Positions 26,789 through 33,399 of a DNA stretch of 64,000 bases are shown in pieces. A program made the translations under genes and the position numbers. Below the pieces are notes generated by a model. It did not search any database and had not been told where the DNA came from. It saw only the letters and a list, made by a program, of their open reading frames with translations. This DNA comes from Verrucosispora sp. NA02020 (lineage in GTDB: Bacteria; Actinomycetota; Actinomycetes; Mycobacteriales; Micromonosporaceae). The DNA is taken from assembly GCF_013364215.1 (NCBI RefSeq), contig NZ_CP054923.1, positions 7,130,001 to 7,194,000 on the forward strand, read 5' to 3'. The number at the start of each line of letters is the position of its first letter. Position 1 is the first letter of the stretch.

Positions 26789-27028
26789 TCAGCGGGCCGT
26801 GGCGGTGTACGGCAGGAGCGCCATCTCACGGGCGTTCTTGACCGCACGGGCGATCTGCCGCTGCTGCTGCGAGGTCACGCCGGTCACCCGCCGAGCGCGG
26901 ATCTTGCCGCGGTCGGAGATGAACTTGCGCAGCAGGGCGGTGTCCTTGTAATCGATATAGGTGATCCCGTCCTTGTCTAGCGGGTTCACCTTCTTCTTCG
27001 GCTTGCGCAGTGCCGCAGCCTTCGCCAT
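26789..27028 (-). CDS. rpsR: 30S ribosomal protein S18 (zinc-free type)
   Basis: This 79-residue S18 binds 16S rRNA together with S6. The ATG at 27028 ([20 protein letters not shown]) is chosen over an upstream in-frame codon at 27070. As I recall, Streptomyces and mycobacterial S18 from this locus carry CxFC and C..H residues that bind zinc. Here the corresponding places read NPLD and GVTSQQQ, so the whole ligand set is lost together. Everything else, including [20 protein letters not shown] and [10 protein letters not shown], is standard. It lies between ssb and rplI in the usual operon. Confidence 0.96.
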   Translation of the reverse strand: MAKAAALRKPKKKVNPLDKDGITYIDYKDTALLRKFISDRGKIRARRVTGVTSQQQRQIARAVKNAREMALLPYTATAR

Positions 27029-27069
27029 TGCTCTTGCTCCTGGTTTACGATCACGGGCGCTCGGCGCCA

Positions 27070-27594
27070 TTAGAACGGAGGCTCCTCGTCGAGGTTGCCG
27101 CCACCCGAACGGGAGGGGGCTGGTGCGGCCGAAGCCCAGGGGTCGTCGAAGTTGCCTCCGCCGCCGCCCTGGCCACCACCACCGCCGCTGTTGCCGCCGC
27201 CGCCGAAGCCGCCGCCGCTACCGCCGGAGCGGGACATCTTCTGCACCTTCGCCGTGGCGTAGCGCAGAGACGGGCCGATCTCGTCGACCTCCAGCTCGAT
27301 GACGGTGCGCTTCTCGCCCTCGCGGGTCTCGTAGGACCGCTGACGCAGCCGGCCCGACACGATCACGCGGGCACCGCGCTGCAACGACTCCGCCACGTGC
27401 TCCGCGGCCTGACGCCAGACGGTGCACGCGAGGAACAGGGGCTCGCCGTCCTTCCACTCGTTGGACTGCCGGTCCATGTACCGGGGCGTCGAGGCGACCC
27501 GGAACTTGGCGACGGCTGCCCCCGAGGGGGTGAACCGCAACTCGGGGTCATCGGTCAGGTTCCCGATGACCGTGATGGTGGTGTCTCCTGCCAT
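27070..27594 (-). CDS. ssb: Single-stranded DNA-binding protein
   Basis: This 174-residue SSB has an OB-fold (residues ~1-112: [53 protein letters not shown]), then a Gly-rich flexible linker (about 128-152) and the acidic tail ending DEEPPF that recruits partner proteins. The ATG at 27594 follows GAGGAG; an earlier GTG at 27612 is less likely. It lies 98 bases after rpsF and 41 bases before rpsR in the conserved operon. Tail and fold look functional. Confidence 0.97.
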   Translation of the reverse strand: MAGDTTITVIGNLTDDPELRFTPSGAAVAKFRVASTPRYMDRQSNEWKDGEPLFLACTVWRQAAEHVAESLQRGARVIVSGRLRQRSYETREGEKRTVIELEVDEIGPSLRYATAKVQKMSRSGGSGGGFGGGGNSGGGGGQGGGGGNFDDPWASAAPAPSRSGGGNLDEEPPF

Positions 27595-27692
27595 GACCAA
27601 CTCCTCGCACACTCAACCGTTCCGCCGTACAGGTTCTCAGAACCCTCTGACAGCGCGGGTGAGGCTGTTCCGGGTGGGGCTAGGTGGATGGA

Positions 27693-27983
27693 TTAGCGCA
27701 TTTCCGGGCGGATGACCTTGGTGCGCAGCACGGACTCGTTGAGTCGCAGCTGGCGGTCCAGCTCGGCCACCGCCTCAGGCGATGCCTGAAGGTCGACGAC
27801 GGCGTAGATGCCCTCGGCCTTCTTGTTGATCTCGTACGCGAGGCGCCGGCGGCCCCACACGTCGGTCTTCTCCACCGAGCCACCCGCGGTCCTGATCACG
27901 TTCAGGTACGTGTCGAGCGACGGGGCGACGGTGCGCTCCTCGAGGCTGGGGTCGAGGATCACCATGATCTCGTAATGACGCAA
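27693..27983 (-). CDS. rpsF: 30S ribosomal protein S6
   Basis: This 96-residue S6 pairs with S18 in the small subunit. The protein starts at a TTG ([17 protein letters not shown] follows), with AGGAGG about 10 bases upstream. The motifs [19 protein letters not shown] and [11 protein letters not shown] are typical. It heads the rpsF-ssb-rpsR-rplI operon. The leader upstream has hairpins and a possible structured RNA, so autogenous control through an S6:S18 mRNA element is possible. Confidence 0.97.
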   Translation of the reverse strand: MRHYEIMVILDPSLEERTVAPSLDTYLNVIRTAGGSVEKTDVWGRRRLAYEINKKAEGIYAVVDLQASPEAVAELDRQLRLNESVLRTKVIRPEMR

Positions 27984-28011
27984 GACGTGCTCACCTCCTG
28001 TGGGCTAAGCG

Positions 28012-28030
28012 GCCACGGTCCTTCCGTGGC
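28012..28030 (-). promoter_or_regulatory. Leader hairpin just upstream of rpsF
   Basis: GCCACGG (28012-28018) and CCGTGGC (28024-28030) form a 7-bp stem with a 5-base loop, 29 bases upstream of the TTG start. On the mRNA strand it carries a CCG, a feature of known S6:S18-binding leaders, but the full motif was not verified. Confidence 0.35.
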
Positions 28031-28145
28031 AGGAGGTCGTGCGTCGCTGCCCGTCCCGCACCGGGGGAACCCGACCGGGAGCGGACAACCGGACCAGGAT
28101 ACCCGGCCCGGACGATCACCATCACCGAGGTGACCGGCACAGCGA

Positions 28146-28282
28146 ACCGGGGGTCCGCGTCGACGTCGCTGTCGACCCGGACCCCCGGTCACGGGACCGC
28201 GGGGCGTCCCGTCCGCATTCCTTGGGTGGGACCTGGGGAGGAACGACCACACCGATGAGGTTGGACCGAAGACGCCCCGCGG
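28146..28282 (-). ncRNA. Candidate structured RNA with terminator, upstream of rpsF
   Basis: Read on the minus strand, a promoter-like AT-rich stretch (GATAAA at about 28288-28293) is followed by a region closed by a 12-bp stem (28271-28282 with 28197-28208). It then reaches a strong hairpin with 11-bp outer arms (28179-28189 with 28146-28156) and a further GTCGAC pair inside. This order suits a small RNA or an attenuated rpsF leader. No known family was recognised. Confidence 0.35.
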
Positions 28283-28571
28283 AGCTTTATCACGTTGTTA
28301 TCTGACGATATCCCGGAAGTCAGCTCTTCATGGGGCAAATCCCAGAATTGCCGACATTTTTCTCCGTCGACATCCGTCGACGTCCCGCTGATGCCGATGC
28401 GCCCGACCGGCCCGGTCGGGCATCGACAGGCCACCGGTCCGTCGACACCGGGATCGGGGACGTCCGAAGCGCCGGATCCATCGGTATCAACGAGTTCCGA
28501 CGGGCGCGGTGACGCCATCGGGCCGGTGGGCGTCACCCCGACCGTCGGTCGCGGGACGTAGGCTCCCCTGC

Positions 28572-29363
28572 ATGCGTATCGGAGCCCACGTCGATCCGAC
28601 CGACCCGCTGGCGGAGGCGACCGCCCGAACGGCCGACACCGTGCAGTTCTTCCTCTCCGACCCGCAGGGTTGGAAGGCCCCACAACCCCGTGCGGACGCG
28701 GAACAGTTGCGCGCCGCCGAGGTCGACGTCTACGTGCACGCGCCGTACGTCGTCAACGTCGCCACCGGCAACAACCGGATCCGTATCCCGAGCCGGAAAC
28801 TCCTGCTCGCGCACGCCCAGGCGGCCACGGCGATCGGAGCCAAGGGGCTGGTGGTGCACGGTGGTCACGTCAACGCGGGTGACGATCCGGCGAGCGGCAT
28901 CGAGAACTGGCGCAAGGCCCTGGCGTACGCGGCCGACTCCGGCGGTTTCGGACTGCCGGTGCTGATCGAGAACACGGCCGGCGGCGAGAACGCCTGCGCC
29001 CGTCGACTCGACGCGCTCGCTCGGCTCTGGGACGTCATCGGCGCGTACGACGTGGGCTTCTGCCTCGACACCTGCCACGCGCACGCGGGCGGTGAGGAAC
29101 TCCTCGGCCTGGTCGACCGCGTCAAGGCGATCACGGGGCGGGTCGACCTGGTGCACGCCAACAACTCCAAGGACGCGTTCGACTCGGGCCGGGACCGGCA
29201 CGACAACCTGCGTGGCGGCACCATCGAGCCGGACCTCCTGGTGGCCGTGGTCCGGGCGGCCGATGCTCCGGTCATCGTGGAGACCCCGGGCGGTGCTGAC
29301 GGGCAGAGCGGTGACATCGCCTTCCTGCGTGGACAACTCGGCTCGGAGACGTCGGCGGCATGA
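28572..29363 (+). CDS. Endonuclease IV-like TIM-barrel protein
   Basis: This 263-residue protein resembles the apurinic endonuclease Nfo. The start MRIGAHVD matches the N-terminal strand, and later blocks are VHAPYVVNVATGNN, VVHGGHVNAGDD, LIENTAGGENACARRLD, CLDTCHAHAGGE and the family-like HANNSKDAFDSGRDRHDN. The His, Glu and Asp residues expected to bind the zinc cluster are present. A role in base-excision repair is likely, but related xylose isomerase-like TIM barrels have other functions. The ATG at 28572 is well supported by alignment to the family start. Its stop overlaps the next gene (ATGA). Confidence 0.85.
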   Translation: MRIGAHVDPTDPLAEATARTADTVQFFLSDPQGWKAPQPRADAEQLRAAEVDVYVHAPYVVNVATGNNRIRIPSRKLLLAHAQAATAIGAKGLVVHGGHVNAGDDPASGIENWRKALAYAADSGGFGLPVLIENTAGGENACARRLDALARLWDVIGAYDVGFCLDTCHAHAGGEELLGLVDRVKAITGRVDLVHANNSKDAFDSGRDRHDNLRGGTIEPDLLVAVVRAADAPVIVETPGGADGQSGDIAFLRGQLGSETSAA

Positions 29364-31717
29364 CCACGGACCAGTCCGCCACCGGCGGCTCACAGTCGGC
29401 CTCCCAGGACGGCACCACGGCCGAGCCGCCCGCCTCCGGCGGGTCGGCAGAGACACCTCCGCCCTCGGCGGCCACGGACGCAGCGGCCGATACCGGCACT
29501 GACGCCGACGGCCGAGGCACCCCGGACGGCAAGAAGAGCGACAGCACCGGCAAGAGTGCGACCGCCCAGACCGCCGCCTCCGGTGCGCGCACGGCCGCAA
29601 GCGGCGACGACGCCGCCCTCGACGCGGACCCGGGCACGACCGGCAGCACGGGCACGACCGGCAAGGCCACCGTCGGCGAAGGCGGGACGGCCGGGCCCGG
29701 CGACCAGAGCGCCCCCGCCAGCAAGACCACGCCCGGCACGAGCACGTCCAGCGAGGCCGCCGCGCTCGGCGCGGGCACCGGCGATGACCAGGGTTCCACC
29801 GGCGAGACGGCTGGTGGCACCGGCAAGGACCCGACGAGCAAGGACCCGACGAGCAAGGACGATACGAGCAAGGACGCACCCAGCAAGGACGCCGGCGAAT
29901 CGGGCAAGGAGAAGGCCGGCGAGGGCGCCCCGGGCGACGGCAAGCCGGACCCGTGGGCCGCCTTCGGACCGGCTCCCGTGCCGGTACCCACCTGGTACGG
30001 GCGACTCGGTCGCCGGCTCGGCCGGTTCGCCATCCACGAGTGGACCCTGGCCGCCCTCGGGTCGCTGGCGCTGGCCGTCCTGATGACCTGGCCGACGCTG
30101 CGCTACCCACGGCACACCCTGCCGCAGGACTACTGGGACCCGAGCCTGCAGGCATGGCAGATGGCATGGTCGGGGCACATCCTGAAGACCGACCCGGCCC
30201 AACTCTGGCACGCCAACACGTTCTTCCCTGAGCGGTGGAGCTTCGCGTTCTCCGACACCCTGCTCGGGTACGCCCCGGCAGGCATGATCGGGACCGGCCC
30301 CGAGCACGCGCTCCTGCGGTACAACATCATGTTCGTGCTCGCCCACGCGCTCGCCACGTTCGGCGCGTACGTGCTGGCGCGGCAGCTCGGAGCGAGCCGG
30401 ATCGGGTCTGCGGTGGCCGGGGTCAGCTACACCTACGCGCCCTGGTTGCTGGCGCAGGCCGGCCACCTGCACGTGATCTCCAACGGCGGTATCCCGCTGG
30501 CGCTGGCCATGCTCGCGCGGGGGCACGGCTGGTCGCTACGGCACGGCTACCGGCCCAAACGTCGCAACCCCGGTTGGGTGTACGCCGGTTGGCTGGTCGC
30601 CGCCTGGCAGTTGAGCCTCGGTTTCGGCATCGGTCTGCCGTTCGCGTACGTCCTCGCCGGCACGGTCGTGGTGGCCGCCGTCATCTGGTACGCCAAGCGC
30701 ATCTTCTGGCGGGTGAAGCGGCCCTTCGGTCAACGGCTCCTGACCGCCGACCTGATCGGTGGCCTGATCTTCGCCGGAGTCGGCATCCTGCTGGCCATCC
30801 CGTACTTCACGGTGACCCAGCTCCACCCGCACGCGGAACGTTCCATCGCCGACATCGCCGTCTTCTCCCCTCCGGCGACCGGCTTCGTCACCGCTCCCGG
30901 TGAGTCCCGCGTCTGGGGCGAGCTGCACGAGGGCGCTCGGGCGATCCTGCCCTGGCACCCGGAGATGACGTTGCTGCCCGGCTTCGTGCTGTACGCGTTG
31001 GCTGCCGGCGGCCTGTTCTTCTCGATCTGGACGGCCCGCCAGCGTCTGCTGCTCCTTCTCGGCGTGCTGGTCACGATGGTGTTGGCGATGGGCACCGAGT
31101 TCTTCGGCGGCACCTTCACCTACGTACCGCTCTTCGACCACCTGCCCGGCTGGAACGGCATCCGTACGCCGGGACGGCTGATGCTCTGGACCACCCTGTT
31201 GTTGGGGCTGCTCGCGGCGGGCGCGGTCAGCGCGTTCGCCGAGCGGGTACGGGAGATCTCCGCCGCGCGGATTCCGTCCTGGCCCAGCCCCTGGCTGCGC
31301 CTGGCCACCCTGGTCCCGCTGGTGCTGGTCGTCGCCGAGGGCACGAACACCACCCCGCAGCCGGTGGTGCCCCCGCAGCCGGCCGCCATGCGCGAGGTCG
31401 ACGGTCCGATGCTGGTGCTGCCCAGTAGCCAGGGCCACGACCAGCCGGTGATGCTCTGGTCGACCTCGCGGTTCCAGCAGGTCGTCAACGGCGGTAGCGG
31501 CTTCGTGCCGCGGCAACTGGACGATGTCCGCCGGGTGACGATGGCCTTCCCGGACCAGACCAGCGTCGACTACCTGCGCACCCTGGGCGTGCAGAATGTC
31601 CTGATCCTGCGGGACCTGGTCGTCGGCACGCCCTGGGAGATCAGCATCGACGCACCGGTCGACGGGCTCGGCATCACCCGTGAGGAGATCGGCTCGGTCG
31701 TCGTCTTCCGGCTCTGA
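29360..31717 (+). CDS. Large polytopic membrane protein, GT-C-like, with repeat-rich N-terminus
   Basis: This 785-residue protein has two parts. Residues 1-210 are low complexity, rich in Gly, Ser, Thr, Asp and Lys, and end in SKDPT/SKDDT/SKDAP repeats. Residues ~225-785 carry about ten hydrophobic segments. The block DYWDPSLQAWQMAWSGHIL, then HANTFFPERWSFAFSDTLLG, is typical of an actinobacterial GT-C/YfhO-like group and includes an acidic residue in the first loop. A final soluble domain of about 120 residues follows. A lipid-linked sugar transfer role is likely but not certain. The overlap with the endonuclease gene suggests co-translation. Confidence 0.68.
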   Translation: MTTDQSATGGSQSASQDGTTAEPPASGGSAETPPPSAATDAAADTGTDADGRGTPDGKKSDSTGKSATAQTAASGARTAASGDDAALDADPGTTGSTGTTGKATVGEGGTAGPGDQSAPASKTTPGTSTSSEAAALGAGTGDDQGSTGETAGGTGKDPTSKDPTSKDDTSKDAPSKDAGESGKEKAGEGAPGDGKPDPWAAFGPAPVPVPTWYGRLGRRLGRFAIHEWTLAALGSLALAVLMTWPTLRYPRHTLPQDYWDPSLQAWQMAWSGHILKTDPAQLWHANTFFPERWSFAFSDTLLGYAPAGMIGTGPEHALLRYNIMFVLAHALATFGAYVLARQLGASRIGSAVAGVSYTYAPWLLAQAGHLHVISNGGIPLALAMLARGHGWSLRHGYRPKRRNPGWVYAGWLVAAWQLSLGFGIGLPFAYVLAGTVVVAAVIWYAKRIFWRVKRPFGQRLLTADLIGGLIFAGVGILLAIPYFTVTQLHPHAERSIADIAVFSPPATGFVTAPGESRVWGELHEGARAILPWHPEMTLLPGFVLYALAAGGLFFSIWTARQRLLLLLGVLVTMVLAMGTEFFGGTFTYVPLFDHLPGWNGIRTPGRLMLWTTLLLGLLAAGAVSAFAERVREISAARIPSWPSPWLRLATLVPLVLVVAEGTNTTPQPVVPPQPAAMREVDGPMLVLPSSQGHDQPVMLWSTSRFQQVVNGGSGFVPRQLDDVRRVTMAFPDQTSVDYLRTLGVQNVLILRDLVVGTPWEISIDAPVDGLGITREEIGSVVVFRL
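29822..29890 (+). repeat. 15-nt tandem coding repeat
   Basis: About four and a half units of 15 bases encode GKDPT SKDPT SKDDT SKDAP SKD, inside the low-complexity N-terminus of the membrane protein. Confidence 0.8.
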
Positions 31718-31732
31718 GTGGGCCGGTGGCGG

Positions 31733-33244
31733 TCAGCCGGTGGTGACGGGGACCGGGGCGGGGTCGGTGGTGGCGCGGCGACGTCGCCATCGGTCCAGCC
31801 AGGGGGCGTCGGGGGCGCCGTCGAGCACGCCCCCGTCGGGGTCGTCCTGGTAGGTGCTGCGGACCGCGTCCCGTTCGGGGTGCAGGATCTCCCGGATCAC
31901 CAGCACGCACAGGACCACCACCGTGGTCAGTCGCAGGCTGGCGGCCAGCACGAAGACGCCCTCGGGGAAGACGGGCCGGCCGGTGGAGGCACCGAGCAGT
32001 TGGCCGTAGAACGCGACGAAGTAGCAGATCTCGGCGGCCTGCCAGGCGAGGAACGCACCCCACTTGGGTCGGGCCAGCACCACCAGCGGCAGCAGCCAGA
32101 GGACGAACTGCTGCGACCAGACCTTGCTGAAGATCAGGAAGACGGCGACCACGAGGAAGGCGAGTTGGCCGAGCCGGGGCCGGCGCGGTGCCAGCAGCCC
32201 GAGGGCCCCGATGCCGAGGCAGGCCAGTCCGAAGAGTACGTACGACAGGTTGTTGAGGGTGGGGATGTTGGCGTCGAGCCACTGGAACGGACCCATGCTC
32301 GCCGGATCGCCCACCTTGCCGTCCAGGTAGCGACCGATGTACCACAGCGTGCCCCAGTCGATCGGGCGCTCGGTGTTGAGTTCGAAGAAGCGCTTCCAGC
32401 CGTCCCGGGTGGCTTCCGGGAGGGCCACCGGCAGGTTCACCGCCAGGACCGTGACCACTGCCGCACCGATCGCTGTGAACGCGGCTCGGAGCCGGGCCGT
32501 ACGGAAGGCGAGCACCAGGATCGGGCCGAGTATGAACAGTGGCCACATCTTCGCCGCCCCGGCCAGCCCGAGCAGGATCCCGGCCAGGACTGGTCGGCTG
32601 CGTGCCCAGGCCAGCAGCCCGAACGCGCCCAGTCCGATGGCGAGCAGGTCCCAGTTGACGGTGGCGGTGATCAGCAGTGCGGGGGCCAGGGCGAAGAGTG
32701 CGGCGTCCCATGGTCGTCGTCGGCGTAGCGACAGCAGCACCGCCACGGTGGCCACCGCCAGCGCCCCGAGTACGAGCACGTTCAGGTTGTAGAACCACTG
32801 TCCCTGGTTGATCTGCGGGTTGCCGTCACCCACGGCGTGCACGGGCAGCCCGAGCGCCCCCATGAAGTACCCCGTCAACACCGGATACTCGACCGGGTGG
32901 TCCCGGTAGGGCACGGCACCCTCGTGGAGTCGCTCCGCGTAGTAGAGCGCCAGTACGTCGGTGTAGCAGAAGCGGGTGTACTGCTTGTTGTCCACCCATG
33001 CGCCGTCCTGGCAGGGCGATTTCTGCACCCAGTGCAGGGCCAGGGTCAGGCAGGTCAACGCCAGGACGATGCGGACGGCCGTCCAGAACCGGCGTTCCGA
33101 GCCGCTCTGGCGGTCGCGCGCGGTGGCGTGGTCACCGAGCGGACCGCCGATCAGCCCGGAGAGGCCCCGCACGAAGCCGTCGGAGCGGGACGGGTGGTCG
33201 GGTACACCGGATTCATCGATGCCGGGCGTCGACTGGGTGCTCAT
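31733..33244 (-). CDS. GT87-like membrane glycosyltransferase
   Basis: This 503-residue polytopic protein starts at ATG 33244 (MSTQSTPGIDESG). After an ~80-residue soluble N-terminus it has about ten membrane segments. FCYTDVLALYYAERLH, DHPVEYPVLTGYFMGA, LGLAGAAKMWPLFILGP and KVWSQQFVLWLLPL match the mannosyltransferase-like DUF2029/GT87 pattern. In mycobacteria a similar protein lies next to ponA1, and here too it follows the PBP gene on the same strand. That suggests an envelope role. The C-terminal ~40 residues are charged and cytoplasmic. It converges with the 29360 gene with only 15 bases between stops. Confidence 0.8.
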   Translation of the reverse strand: MSTQSTPGIDESGVPDHPSRSDGFVRGLSGLIGGPLGDHATARDRQSGSERRFWTAVRIVLALTCLTLALHWVQKSPCQDGAWVDNKQYTRFCYTDVLALYYAERLHEGAVPYRDHPVEYPVLTGYFMGALGLPVHAVGDGNPQINQGQWFYNLNVLVLGALAVATVAVLLSLRRRRPWDAALFALAPALLITATVNWDLLAIGLGAFGLLAWARSRPVLAGILLGLAGAAKMWPLFILGPILVLAFRTARLRAAFTAIGAAVVTVLAVNLPVALPEATRDGWKRFFELNTERPIDWGTLWYIGRYLDGKVGDPASMGPFQWLDANIPTLNNLSYVLFGLACLGIGALGLLAPRRPRLGQLAFLVVAVFLIFSKVWSQQFVLWLLPLVVLARPKWGAFLAWQAAEICYFVAFYGQLLGASTGRPVFPEGVFVLAASLRLTTVVVLCVLVIREILHPERDAVRSTYQDDPDGGVLDGAPDAPWLDRWRRRRATTDPAPVPVTTG

Positions 33245-33351
33245 GACCGTGCATCCTGCCGTATCAGTTGACCGCGCAGAAGTCGAACCACGGCAACGCT
33301 CGCGGATCATTCGTCGATGGATGCCGATCCGCCAGGGGCCATGAACGCCGC

Positions 33352-33384
33352 GTGGGCGGCCCGAACCAGGTTCGGGCCGCCCAC
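33352..33384 (-). terminator. Terminator after the PBP gene
   Basis: A 15-bp perfect stem (arms 33352-33366 and 33370-33384, 3-base loop) lies 15 bases beyond the PBP stop on the minus strand. It may partly separate the PBP gene from the GT87 gene that follows. Confidence 0.75.
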
Positions 33385-33399
33385 CACGTGGACCGGATG

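Larger units (their letters stand above)
27984..28571. other. 588-base spacer between rpsF and the endonuclease IV-like gene
   Basis: This divergent spacer has no convincing ORF. It contains, from left to right, the rpsF ribosome binding site, a short hairpin (28012-28030), a strong hairpin (28146-28189), a 12-bp long-range stem (28197-28208 with 28271-28282), an AT-rich promoter-like stretch (28283-28330) and another stem, CCCGACCGG (28402-28410) with CCGGTCGGG (28412-28420). Confidence 0.65.

Noticed and set aside
28253..28270. Hammerhead-ribozyme-like core (CGATGA ... GAA)
   Set aside because: The essential U at the CUGANGA position is C, the following A15.1-U16.1 pair is missing and no stem I can form.
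28295..28561. 88-residue ORF in the rpsF spacer
   Set aside because: No ribosome binding site or conserved content; rich in Pro/Ser/Thr/Gly from GC-biased noncoding sequence.
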